Counted from the first letter of the stretch, positions 1-5,264 are shown. The stretch is 5,407 nt of DNA from Thermoplasmata archaeon (GCA_021836665.1 JAKBHQ010000493.1:1-5407), one strand, 5' to 3'. Notes: generated from the letters alone by a model not told the origin. Translations and numbers: made by a program.

Positions 1-60
1 AGACTCGCTTGACTCTACTGGCGATTCAAACGTTGTCTTCCGGTAGTCGCTCTGAGTCAC
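1..60 (-). CDS. Start of an unrecognised protein, cut by the left edge (partial)
   Basis: On the minus strand a GTG at 60-58 opens a frame with no stop to the window edge, giving 20 residues beginning VTQSDYRKTTFESP and ending in a Ser/Glu-rich stretch. The N-terminus is hydrophilic, with no signal peptide or membrane segment so far. What supports the start is its upstream sequence: a perfect TATAAT lies at 73-68 and is separated by seven bases from the GTG. That is the spacing expected for a leaderless transcript, a common arrangement in actinobacteria, and no Shine-Dalgarno sequence is present. The gene has the same orientation as the five genes to its right. I cannot assign a function from 20 residues. 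A rival reading is a plus-strand gene tail: one frame ends in TAA at 66-68 (last residues SGSRSESQV) and another ends at 46. The minus-strand reading is preferred because of the promoter spacing. Confidence 0.42.
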   Translation of the reverse strand, partial: MTQSDYRKTTFESPVESSES

Positions 61-67
61 AGGTATA

Positions 68-73
68 ATTATA
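68..73 (-). promoter_or_regulatory. -10 box TATAAT for the left-edge gene, leaderless type
   Basis: The minus strand reads TATAAT at 73-68, seven bases before the GTG at 60. The hexamer matches the consensus exactly. No good -35 is visible at the expected place (CCCATA at 96-91). The site is part of the palindrome TATAATTATA at 64-73, so a plus-strand -10 cannot be excluded. Confidence 0.4.
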
Positions 74-78
74 GGAGT

Positions 79-103
79 TAGAACTCACAATATGGGAGTT
101 CTA
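79..103. repeat. 8-bp perfect inverted repeat, candidate operator or hairpin
   Basis: TAGAACTC at 79-86 and GAGTTCTA at 96-103 are exact reverse complements separated by nine bases. GGAGTT also occurs twice, at 74-79 and 95-100, 21 bases apart, which is two helical turns. The repeat covers the spacer and -35 area of the proposed minus-strand promoter at 73-68, which is where a repressor would bind. If a plus-strand gene instead ends at 68, the repeat could be its terminator hairpin, although no T-run follows it. Confidence 0.45.
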
Positions 104-203
104 CACGGTTTCGGCTCACAACCCTGACTTTAGGCGAGATTATCGCTGCTGGCGAGCCGGACCTAAGTAGTTTTTGGCAGGAGTACCAACTAGAACCCTC
201 AAG

Positions 204-410
204 CTAATCCGTAATAGAGGATCCGCAATGACGACAATTAGCGTATCCCCTTGAGGTCAATTTATTGCACTCTGGGCAGCGGTAGGGCTTAGTTCTTCCG
301 GTCACGAGCCGAAATGCAGCGTGAATCAGCATAGACCCGATCGCAACTACGAACAAGCCCTCCAGAAAGTCCCTAAATAGTATTGAAGCCGATGCAAGTG
401 CGAGAACCAT
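204..410 (-). CDS. Small membrane-anchored zinc-ribbon protein (68 aa), function unknown
   Basis: The 68-residue product has two visible parts. Residues about 14-37 form one hydrophobic helix (core FVVAIGSMLIHAAF), which fits a single membrane span. Residues 45-62 form a zinc ribbon with C45-P-E-C48 and C59-R-H-C62, a CX2C-X10-CX2C spacing, followed by only six residues. The ribbon probably binds one zinc ion on the cytoplasmic face, but its partner is unknown. The four-cysteine pattern argues for a real gene despite the short length. The frame starts 54 bases after the ppk2 stop codon on the same strand, so it may be read from the ppk2 transcript. No good Shine-Dalgarno precedes the ATG at 410-408. 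A TAGGCT box eight bases upstream could be a -10 for a leaderless message, but this is weak. No named family is recognised. Confidence 0.55.
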   Translation of the reverse strand: MVLALASASILFRDFLEGLFVVAIGSMLIHAAFRLVTGRTKPYRCPECNKLTSRGYANCRHCGSSITD

Positions 411-464
411 CTATGTAAAGCCTAGGACACGACCGATTATTTTCCTTCGGGGCTTAGTTCTGGT

Positions 465-1385
465 CTACTTGGAGTAAGAGTTTCCATTCTTACCGTCGCC
501 ATGTTTCTTACTCTTTCCAATGGCTTCAAGTAGCTCTAGCCTCAAGCCTTCTACATCTGGAAGGGTTACCTCGGGGTATTCAGGAGCTATCTCCCTCAAC
601 AATCTGACGACCAATGACATCACCGCCCAGTCGCGATACCACTTGTGGTTTGCTGGGACGACGTGCCAGGGCCGATGGTGGTCTGAAGTACGCGAAACTA
701 CTGCGCTATATGCTTTGTGAAATTCAGGCCAGTGACTGCGCGTTTCTAGGTCGGCCTCGGAAAATTTCCAATGCTTTTTTTCGACATCGATCCGGGACAG
801 TAGCCTTTCGGCCTGTTCCTCAAAGGAAATATGCAAAAATACCCGCAGGATCCGAGTGCCATTATTTTCAAGATTTGCTTCGAATTCCTCAATCGAACGA
901 ACTCGTTGCTCCAAAACTTCTTGCGAAAGCCTTCCATAGGCAAGGGGAACAATGAGATCTTCATAATGAGATCTATTGAAAATAGTAATCATGCCGTTTG
1001 CTGGACTTTTGGAGTGAATTCGCCACAGAAAATCGTGCGATAGCTCAAGGGGCGTTGGGGCTTTGAATCCGCAAACTGTTACGCCTTGCGGATTGATGCC
1101 ATCGAACACTCGCCTAATGGTGCCGTCTTTCCCCGCAGTATCAAGGCCTTGGAGAACTAAAAGTACTGAGGACTTCGCCTGGGCATGCAGCTTCTCCTGA
1201 AGGATGCCCAGTTCTAAACGAAGCGACTCAGTCTCAAGGAGACACTGCTCCTTGGAAAAGGCCGTTGGAGTAGATTCGGGATCTATCTCCTTGAGCACTT
1301 TACTTTCTTTGTCCAAAGTCGACGCCCGAGCGGTGATCTTGAGCGAATTCCAAAGACCATCTATTGTCTTTTGTTCGAGGTCCAT
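465..1385 (-). CDS. ppk2: Polyphosphate kinase 2, class-III-like polyphosphate:nucleotide phosphotransferase
   Basis: PPK2 enzymes (PF03976) are soluble P-loop kinases that transfer phosphate between inorganic polyphosphate and nucleotides. This 306-residue protein has the family landmarks in order: a helical N-terminal region with the IDPESTP segment (34-40), the Walker A loop GLDTAGKDG (80-88, with K86), the NPQG segment (98-101), the conserved FKAPTPLEL..DFLWRIH stretch (107-124), the Walker B-like IFNRSHYED (135-143), and a charged lid (about 197-216, including KHWKFSEADLETR). VPANHKWYRDW follows at 243-253. The whole single-domain layout resembles class III enzymes such as the Meiothermus ruber one, which phosphorylate AMP and ADP. 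That substrate range is family inference. A lysine-rich tail (291-306) is not conserved as far as I know. The ATG at 1385 is preferred because the preceding sequence matches the family N-terminus. It lies 72 bases after the hydratase stop and has no clear Shine-Dalgarno nearby. Confidence 0.95.
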   Translation of the reverse strand: MDLEQKTIDGLWNSLKITARASTLDKESKVLKEIDPESTPTAFSKEQCLLETESLRLELGILQEKLHAQAKSSVLLVLQGLDTAGKDGTIRRVFDGINPQGVTVCGFKAPTPLELSHDFLWRIHSKSPANGMITIFNRSHYEDLIVPLAYGRLSQEVLEQRVRSIEEFEANLENNGTRILRVFLHISFEEQAERLLSRIDVEKKHWKFSEADLETRSHWPEFHKAYSAVVSRTSDHHRPWHVVPANHKWYRDWAVMSLVVRLLREIAPEYPEVTLPDVEGLRLELLEAIGKSKKHGDGKNGNSYSK

Positions 1386-1400
1386 CGCAATCTTTAGCTA

Positions 1401-1406
1401 ATTATC
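1401..1406 (-). promoter_or_regulatory. Possible -10 box (GATAAT) of ppk2
   Basis: The minus strand reads GATAAT at 1406-1401, one base from consensus, placing a transcript start about nine bases before the ppk2 ATG. No convincing -35 is visible. Its position after the hairpin at 1433-1448 would let ppk2 be transcribed on its own. Confidence 0.25.
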
Positions 1407-1432
1407 CTCTCACTGTGCACGTCGGTTCTCTA

Positions 1433-1448
1433 CGGCGCCTAAGCGCCG
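1433..1448 (-). terminator. GC-rich hairpin after the hydratase gene, terminator or attenuator
   Basis: CGGCGC at 1433-1438 and GCGCCG at 1443-1448 form a perfect six-base-pair stem with a four-base loop. On the minus strand this begins nine bases after the hydratase stop codon. No U-run follows, so it is not a textbook intrinsic terminator. It may act partially or protect the 3' end of the message. Confidence 0.4.
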
Positions 1449-1457
1449 AAGAAACTT

Positions 1458-1913
1458 TTATTCGTAGTATCGAAACACTATTTGAGTAGCGAGGGAGGGT
1501 TTAGTCGAACCTTCCGCCTCTATGGTGATATCAACTAAAGATTGGGCTCCGCCCTGGATCTCTTCGACCCCTGCCAGGGTGGCGCCAAGACGCACTTTGG
1601 ATCCAGAAGGGACCGGAGACGGGAACCGGACCTTGTTCGCGCCATAGTTGATCGCCATCGATACGCCGCTCACCGATAGTACTTGCTCCAATAACATTGG
1701 TATCAGACTCATAGTTAGGTAACCGTGCGCAATCGTCGTGCCAAAAGGTCCCGAAGCGGCCCTTTCTGGATCGACGTGAATCCACTGGTGATCGCCAGTA
1801 GCATCGGCGAATAGATTTATCTGCTCCTGGGTAATTTGATGCCAATCAGAGTACCCAATGTGCTCGCCAACCTTCGATTTTAATCCGGCAATGCCGTCAA
1901 TTTGTTGTGCCAT
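1458..1913 (-). CDS. MaoC-like (R)-specific enoyl-CoA hydratase, Rv0130/HtdZ type
   Basis: The 151-residue protein is a single hot-dog fold of the MaoC/hydratase 2 type. These enzymes add water to trans-2-enoyl-CoA to give (R)-3-hydroxyacyl-CoA, in fatty acid metabolism or supply of hydroxyacyl chains. The hydratase 2 signature is intact in FADATGDHQWIHVDPERA (35-52) followed by GPFGTTIAHGY (55-65). D41 and H46 match the catalytic Asp/His pair known from mycobacterial Rv0130 (HtdZ), and the INYGANKVRFPSPVPSGS stretch (88-105) also matches that protein closely as I remember it. Length is essentially the same as Rv0130. The ATG at 1913 gives the expected N-terminus, though no Shine-Dalgarno is evident. 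The gene starts 47 bases after the membrane protein's start-side neighbour sequence ends, i.e. it is transcribed just after that gene. Substrate chain length cannot be read from the sequence. Confidence 0.93.
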   Translation of the reverse strand: MAQQIDGIAGLKSKVGEHIGYSDWHQITQEQINLFADATGDHQWIHVDPERAASGPFGTTIAHGYLTMSLIPMLLEQVLSVSGVSMAINYGANKVRFPSPVPSGSKVRLGATLAGVEEIQGGAQSLVDITIEAEGSTKPSLATQIVFRYYE

Positions 1914-1960
1914 AGTAAAAGTTCTACCATCATTACGCTATCTTGCGTTCGCAGCTAAGG

Positions 1961-2326
1961 CTATTGGAACCATATTTTTTGATATTCTCTGCTAGATGGC
2001 GCGAGTAGCGCTACTGCTAGAGCGACTTCAAAAAATAGATTGAATATTCCGACTGCGGCGAGCACGGAGAAGCCATACTGGACAGTGTAAAAGATCAAGT
2101 AAGCGAGGGGAAGTACCGCTGCGGTGACGGCCGTGTAGTACCCCCACTTCCTATCGTTGGCAGTTCCCATGGCACCAGCAACGCATAGAACGGTCAAAAT
2201 TAGCAGTAGAAGGTCAAATCCCCCTAATACTCCATTTAACAAGTCGAATGCAGCAGTTACATACAGCAGCATTACGCCATACTGGAGGGCTTGCGGTTGA
2301 GACTTATTGAGCCATTTGCGATCCAC
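1961..2326 (-). CDS. Four-helix membrane protein of unknown function (121 aa)
   Basis: The product is strongly hydrophobic, with four predicted membrane helices at about residues 16-34, 36-54, 62-81 and 86-108, and short polar ends. A basic N-terminus (DRKWLNK) precedes the first helix, which favours a cytoplasmic N-terminus. There are no catalytic or metal-binding motifs that I recognise. One cysteine (C48) lies inside helix 2. The start is GTG at 2326, supported by an AAGGAG ribosome binding site at 2341-2336 with a nine-base spacer, the strongest translation signal on the minus strand here. The gene follows rlmN after 137 bases and precedes the hydratase by 47 bases. The good translation signal and clean membrane topology make it a real gene. 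I cannot name its family beyond small conserved-looking actinobacterial membrane proteins. Confidence 0.8.
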   Translation of the reverse strand: MDRKWLNKSQPQALQYGVMLLYVTAAFDLLNGVLGGFDLLLLILTVLCVAGAMGTANDRKWGYYTAVTAAVLPLAYLIFYTVQYGFSVLAAVGIFNLFFEVALAVALLAPSSREYQKIWFQ

Positions 2327-2335
2327 TAAAAAGAA

Positions 2336-2341
2336 CTCCTT
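2336..2341 (-). promoter_or_regulatory. Ribosome binding site AAGGAG deciding a GTG start
   Basis: The minus strand reads AAGGAG at 2341-2336, nine bases before GTG at 2326-2324. It fixes the non-ATG start of the membrane protein gene. Confidence 0.8.
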
Positions 2342-2355
2342 AGAACGTTTTCTAT

Positions 2356-2390
2356 ACCAGCTCCGGGCTGATCATACTGCTCAAGCTGGT
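2356..2390. repeat. Inverted repeat between rlmN and the membrane protein gene
   Basis: ACCAGCT at 2356-2362 and AGCTGGT at 2384-2390 are exact reverse complements. The inner GGGC (2365-2368) and GCTC (2379-2382) can extend the stem with one wobble pair. On the minus strand the structure lies about 74 bases after the rlmN stop and 30 bases before the next start. No T-run follows. A -10-like TATGAT (2376-2371, minus strand) sits in the loop, so the element could be either an rlmN 3' hairpin or an operator over the downstream promoter. Confidence 0.35.
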
Positions 2391-2463
2391 CGAAACTAGA
2401 GCTAAAGGTAGCAAGGTCAACCAATTTCACAAAAAGTTAACCACGCAACCACTAAACACATGC

Positions 2464-3570
2464 TTATTTTGGCACAGATAGATCAGAAAATGCTGTGACG
2501 CTACCCGGAAGCCGTCTCGCTTTTCCAACAACGTGTTTTCTGTTAGCAAGCTGGCCGCAAGCAGCGGCAATCTCAGCGCCCCTGGTGCTTCGGATTGTAA
2601 CGTTGCAACCCAGACTTTCCAAGAGGTTGGCGAACTCATGAACCCTCACGAGGCTGCTACCTGAGGCTGGCCATCCAGGTGTTGAATTCAGTGGTATGAG
2701 ATTTATGTGGGCCCCTACTTCTAAAGCCAGCCCCGCCAGTTCTTTTGCGTCCTGGTCTGAATCATTTACGGAGTCCATCAGCGCCCATTCAAAGCTCACG
2801 CGGCGGTTGGTGGCGATTCTGTAATCGTTGATTGCTTCCATCAAAACCGAGATTGGATAGCTTTTGTTGATCGGAAGCAGGCTTGAACGCAGAGCGTCAT
2901 TTGCGGCATGCAAGGATACAGCGAGGTTTACTTGGATTGGAACTTCAGCCAGACGACGAATACCCGGAGCAATTCCGACTGTCGACACGGTGAAGCTTCT
3001 TGCTCCGATGGCGAATTCACGGTTCATCAAGTCGATAGCCCTTATCAAAGCGGTAAAGTTTGCGAGTGGCTCACCCATGCCCATAAATACCACGTTCGAT
3101 ACTCTTTGGTTTGCTCCTAGTGCCCTGAGTCGCCGGGAGGCGATAAAGACCTGTTCGATGATCTCCCCCGAGCTCAGCTGCCTAAAAAATCCAGCCTGAC
3201 CAGTTGCGCAGAAGCCACACCCCATTGCGCAGCCAACCTGCGTGGAGACGCACACAGTGTCTCGCCGGCTGTAGCGCATCAGAACGGTTTCTATTTGATT
3301 GGAGTCATGCAACCCCAACAGCCACTTAATCGTTGTCATGTTGTCGGACTTGAGCTCTGATACCACCTCCAACGCTTTGGGCGAGAGTTCACTGAGTATC
3401 TCCCGAAGAGCTTTTGGCAGTGAAGTCAGTTCATGCGGCAAAGTGAAGCCCCTATAGAGGCCTTCCCAGACCTGTTTAATCCTATAATCGGGCTGGTCTT
3501 CGAGTAGTTTTGACCACTGGTCGTATTCGACGTCAAAGACTGACTGATATAGGGGTAGGGTATTATTCAT
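2464..3570 (-). CDS. rlmN: Dual-specificity 23S rRNA A2503 / tRNA A37 C2-methyltransferase RlmN
   Basis: RlmN is a cytosolic radical SAM enzyme that methylates carbon 2 of A2503 in 23S rRNA, and in E. coli also A37 of some tRNAs. The 368-residue length is usual for the family. Features in order are: an N-terminal RNA-binding helical region with YRIKQVWEGLYRG (29-41) and LPKALRE (51-57); the radical SAM cluster motif C114-AMG-C118-GF-C121 within QVGCAMGCGFCATGQAG; the SAM-contacting FMGMGEPL (162-169); VSLHAAND (218-225); LIPLN (291-295); and the C-terminal RSTRG..I.AACGQL (327-341). C338 corresponds to the catalytic, transiently methylated cysteine (E. coli C355) and C107 to E. coli C118, so all the catalytic cysteines are present. 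The ATG at 3570 is preferred because it gives the family's normal N-terminus; the same frame stays open upstream to 4308 but that part is antisense to the transporter gene. No Shine-Dalgarno is obvious. Confidence 0.97.
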   Translation of the reverse strand: MNNTLPLYQSVFDVEYDQWSKLLEDQPDYRIKQVWEGLYRGFTLPHELTSLPKALREILSELSPKALEVVSELKSDNMTTIKWLLGLHDSNQIETVLMRYSRRDTVCVSTQVGCAMGCGFCATGQAGFFRQLSSGEIIEQVFIASRRLRALGANQRVSNVVFMGMGEPLANFTALIRAIDLMNREFAIGARSFTVSTVGIAPGIRRLAEVPIQVNLAVSLHAANDALRSSLLPINKSYPISVLMEAINDYRIATNRRVSFEWALMDSVNDSDQDAKELAGLALEVGAHINLIPLNSTPGWPASGSSLVRVHEFANLLESLGCNVTIRSTRGAEIAAACGQLANRKHVVGKARRLPGSVTAFSDLSVPK

Positions 3571-4360
3571 GAGCGCGGCTCGTTTCGGGGTAACTGGTTT
3601 TTTAAATCGTAATACGGATGAGCGCGCCTCCAAAGCGGCTGGCGGCGATACCGGCGGTACCGAGATCATGGGGCACGGCGAGCATCGAGACATAACCGGA
3701 GGTGCAGCGAGGGCGGCGGTGTTCGGTGTCTCAGATGGCCTGGTAACAAATGTATCTTTAATCCTCGGAGTCGCCGGAGCACATCCCACGGGTGGGTTCG
3801 TTCGTTTAGCCGGCTTGGCCGGACTTGTAGCCGGATCTTTCTCGATGGCTTTGGGCGAATACGTTTCGATGCGTGCCCAAAGAGAGCTTTTTGAGCGCGA
3901 GATAACCATAGAGGCCGAGGAGATAGCCAAGCGCCCCGAATCCGAGACAAGAGAATTGACGCGGCTGTATGAAAGTAGGGGCGTTCCGCGAGAACTTGCT
4001 GAACAGATCTCGAAGATACTTATGGCAGACCCGAAAGTAGCGCTTTCGATCCACTCGATGGAGGAGCTGGGTGTCCATCCAGACTCAATAGGGTCTCCTA
4101 TCCAAGCAGCACTATCGTCGTTTTTGGCTTTTGCTCTCGGCGCCATAATCCCCCTATTCGCCTGGTTTTTTGTGGCCGGTTCGGTGGCAGTGTGGATCTC
4201 AATTGGAGTGTCGTTTGTCGCCTCAGTGTTAGTCGGAGGTGCCTTAGCCATCTTTACAGGTCGCTCGATTTTCAAGAGCGCCGCCAGACAGGTACTTTTG
4301 TCTTCCATTGCCGCTGGAGTTACTTATCTCGTCGGAATGCTCGTAGGTCATACCGTCTAA
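3569..4360 (+). CDS. VIT/CCC1-family Fe2+/Mn2+ transporter
   Basis: The protein belongs to the VIT1/CCC1 family, five-helix proton-coupled exporters that move ferrous iron or manganese out of the cytoplasm. It carries the typical HRDITGGAARAAVFGVSDGLVTN start (39-61, with D56), then helices at about 48-70 and 76-98, the signature SMALGEYVSM (92-101), a long acidic cytoplasmic region rich in Glu and Met (about 100-170, including EIAKRPESETREL and HSMEELG) that forms the family's metal-binding domain, and helices at about 178-201, 203-229 and 240-262. There is no ferritin-like domain. Two starts are possible. ATG at 3569 gives 263 residues, has an AGGGGTAGGG stretch eight bases upstream, and overlaps the rlmN start. 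ATG at 3668 gives 230 residues, the usual family length, because residues 1-33 look unconserved. The outer limit is reported. Iron versus manganese cannot be decided here. Confidence 0.93.
   Translation: MSAARFGVTGFLNRNTDERASKAAGGDTGGTEIMGHGEHRDITGGAARAAVFGVSDGLVTNVSLILGVAGAHPTGGFVRLAGLAGLVAGSFSMALGEYVSMRAQRELFEREITIEAEEIAKRPESETRELTRLYESRGVPRELAEQISKILMADPKVALSIHSMEELGVHPDSIGSPIQAALSSFLAFALGAIIPLFAWFFVAGSVAVWISIGVSFVASVLVGGALAIFTGRSIFKSAARQVLLSSIAAGVTYLVGMLVGHTV
3608..3616. promoter_or_regulatory. Possible divergent promoter core if the transporter starts at 3668
   Basis: CGTA-A-TACG at 3608-3616 is palindromic. It contains a plus-strand -10-like TAATAC (3610-3615), while the minus strand reads TACGAT overlapping it. 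There are no good -35 boxes. The site matters only if the later transporter start is used, in which case 3571-3667 is a 97-bp divergent intergenic region. Confidence 0.22.
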
Positions 4361-4397
4361 GCATTTTGTAAAGATGACCGGCTTTTCATAATTGCGG

Positions 4398-4413
4398 ATA
4401 CTCTATAGGGTAT
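4398..4413. promoter_or_regulatory. Palindrome ATACTC-TATA-GGGTAT, candidate operator
   Basis: ATACTC at 4398-4403 and GGGTAT at 4408-4413 are reverse complementary apart from one T/G mismatch, around a TATA centre. A TTGCGG at 4392-4397 and TATACAGGAT at 4411-4420 could supply -35 and -10 boxes with a 17-base spacer, so a protein on the palindrome would cover a promoter. Half-sites of the ATAC..GTAT kind recall operators of CsoR-family repressors, but no such regulator is in the window. Confidence 0.35.
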
Positions 4414-4421
4414 ACAGGATT

Positions 4422-4438
4422 AGTTCAAAGAACTTCTT
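4422..4438. repeat. Overlapping small palindromes before the oxidoreductase gene
   Basis: AGTTC-AAA-GAACT (4422-4434) and AAGAA-C-TTCTT (4428-4438) are both perfect and overlap. They start nine bases after the palindrome at 4398-4413 and lie in the likely 5' leader of the next gene. The region 4361-4489 otherwise shows no strong terminator for the transporter gene. Confidence 0.3.
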
Positions 4439-4475
4439 AACTCAAGACGACGGGCAGAGATTTTGCCTACGAAAC

Positions 4476-4480
4476 GGAGG
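4476..4480 (+). promoter_or_regulatory. Ribosome binding site GGAGG deciding the ATG start
   Basis: GGAGG at 4476-4480 lies nine bases before ATG at 4490. It falls inside the reading frame that would begin at TTG 4463, so it argues for the ATG. Confidence 0.8.
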
Positions 4481-4489
4481 CTAGCACCA

Positions 4490-5131
4490 ATGGCGGATAA
4501 GTCTGTGACTCTAAGCGAGACCAATGAATCAGTTGATGCGATTACCTTTTATTTTGATCCGGCCTGCATCTGGACTTGGGTTACTTCACGGTGGCTAAAT
4601 AACCTAGTTGAGCAGGGAAAGGTAAGTGTTGAATGGAAGCCATTCAGCCTTTCGCGGCTGAACCGTGATAAAGAACTGCCGGCCGAGAACAGGGTGAAGT
4701 TGGCGGCTTCGACTAAGGCCCTGCGGGTCATCGCTGCGCTCCTTCTGGATGGTGAAAGAGCTAAGGTAGCTAGCTTCTACACACGCCTTGGGCAGGCCTG
4801 GTTTGTCAATAAAGCGGAGGACCTTGAATTAGCCCTCAAGGGTATATTGGCGGAGCCGGATTTGGAGGATTACGCTCGCTTTACCGATGACCCGAAGATG
4901 GACGAAGAGATTGCTCGTTACCACGATTTTGCATTTTCTTTGGCCGGTCCTGATGTGGGATCTCCAATCTTGACTTTTGCGTCGGGTGGATCTGCTTTTT
5001 ATGGTCCAATCATGCACCAAGCGCCATCGGCCGAAGAGGGTGTCAGGTTGCTCGAAGCGGTGAAGACTTTGGCCCAGTTGGAAGCTGTCTACGAGATTAA
5101 AAGGGGTCGCACTAATGGACCCGAAGTGTGA
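4490..5131 (+). CDS. DsbA-fold oxidoreductase related to mycothiol-dependent reductase Rv2466c, with single-cysteine CIWT site
   Basis: The 213-residue protein is a thioredoxin-fold protein with a helical insertion, of the DsbA/FrnE-like group. It matches Mycobacterium tuberculosis Rv2466c (207 residues), a mycothiol-dependent reductase, in layout: a first strand ending in FYFDP, the active-site position at 26-29, TSRWL (32-36), a helical middle (about 65-150), the cis-proline loop DVGSP (155-159), AFYGPIM (169-175) and a YEIKRGRT end (201-208). Rv2466c has C-P-W-C at the active site. Here it is C26-I-W-T29, and C26 is the only cysteine in the protein. It therefore cannot form an internal disulfide and would need an outside thiol such as mycothiol, if active. 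The start is ATG 4490 because of the GGAGG nine bases upstream; a TTG at 4463 is less likely. The gene follows the transporter by 129 bases and converges with a probable mycothiol synthase gene. The product is probably cytosolic, with no signal peptide. The exact substrate is unknown. Confidence 0.85.
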   Translation: MADKSVTLSETNESVDAITFYFDPACIWTWVTSRWLNNLVEQGKVSVEWKPFSLSRLNRDKELPAENRVKLAASTKALRVIAALLLDGERAKVASFYTRLGQAWFVNKAEDLELALKGILAEPDLEDYARFTDDPKMDEEIARYHDFAFSLAGPDVGSPILTFASGGSAFYGPIMHQAPSAEEGVRLLEAVKTLAQLEAVYEIKRGRTNGPEV

Positions 5132-5143
5132 TAGTCACACTTT
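5123..5143 (+). terminator. Hairpin overlapping the oxidoreductase stop codon
   Basis: AAGTGTGA (5124-5131) pairs perfectly with TCACACTT (5135-5142) around a TAG loop, with one further G-T pair outside. The stem includes the TGA stop at 5129-5131. Only a short T-run (TTT, 5141-5143) lies at its 3' edge, so it is a weak terminator or a 3' protective hairpin. Confidence 0.4.
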
Positions 5144-5160
5144 CGAGGGCGAATTGATCG

Positions 5161-5196
5161 TCGGAGTCATTCCGAGCTGCAAGTTGTTTGGCCAAA
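5161..5196. repeat. Short hairpin and 10-bp palindrome in the convergent intergenic region
   Basis: TCGGA-GTCAT-TCCGA at 5161-5175 is a perfect five-base-pair hairpin. TTTGGCCAAA at 5187-5196 is a perfect palindrome. Neither has a T-run. Confidence 0.3.
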
Positions 5197-5219
5197 ATTC
5201 TCCACAACTATGTTAGTGT

Positions 5220-5264
5220 CTACGCTGCATTTGGGTTGGTTGAGCCAAATTGCTTAATGCGTAG
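5220..5264. repeat. Interrupted long hairpin in the convergent intergenic region
   Basis: CTACGC (5220-5225) pairs with GCGTAG (5259-5264), and ATTTGG (5229-5234) with CCAAAT (5245-5250). This gives two six-base-pair stems, a 3/8-base internal loop and a ten-base end loop. CGTAGCG at 5260-5266 can instead pair with CGCTACG at 5309-5315, which overlaps the stop codon of the gene at the right edge, so the two pairings exclude each other. It could be a two-way terminator or a structured RNA 3' end. Confidence 0.35.

Noticed and set aside
1..60. The minus strand contains GTTTGAATC, which resembles a tRNA T-arm.
   Set aside because: No acceptor stem, anticodon arm or D-arm can be paired around it.
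133..156. GGCGAG occurs twice (133-138 and 151-156) next to a small GCGA-GATTA-TCGC hairpin.
   Set aside because: A four-base-pair stem and a six-base repeat are expected by chance in a gap of this size.
520..1401. Several plus-strand open frames of 65-113 codons opposite ppk2, at 520-720, 614-955, 831-1043 and 1204-1401.
   Set aside because: All lie on the opposite strand of a strongly conserved kinase gene and show no domain or translation signal.
1531..1845. A 104-codon minus-strand frame inside the hydratase gene.
   Set aside because: It is an alternative frame of the same strand, with an Arg/Ser-rich composition typical of a shadow; the hydratase frame has the catalytic motif.
2427..3199. 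Open frames of 70-111 codons overlapping rlmN in other frames, on both strands.
   Set aside because: They overlap an intact radical SAM gene and have no recognisable features.
3571..4308. The rlmN frame stays open on the minus strand far upstream, giving a 614-codon frame antisense to the transporter gene.
   Set aside because: The upstream part has a low-complexity Ser/Pro/Ala composition with no recognisable domain, lies opposite a well supported transporter gene, and rlmN has its normal N-terminus at 3570. It is best read as a shadow of the transporter's codon bias.
4361..4395. A possible terminator behind the transporter gene.
   Set aside because: Only four-base pairings (AAAG/CTTT, ATGA/TCAT) can be drawn, too weak to call.
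4463..4489. TTG at 4463 as the start of the oxidoreductase gene, adding nine residues.
   Set aside because: The GGAGG at 4476-4480 lies within that extension and is spaced correctly for the ATG at 4490, whose product has the family's usual length.
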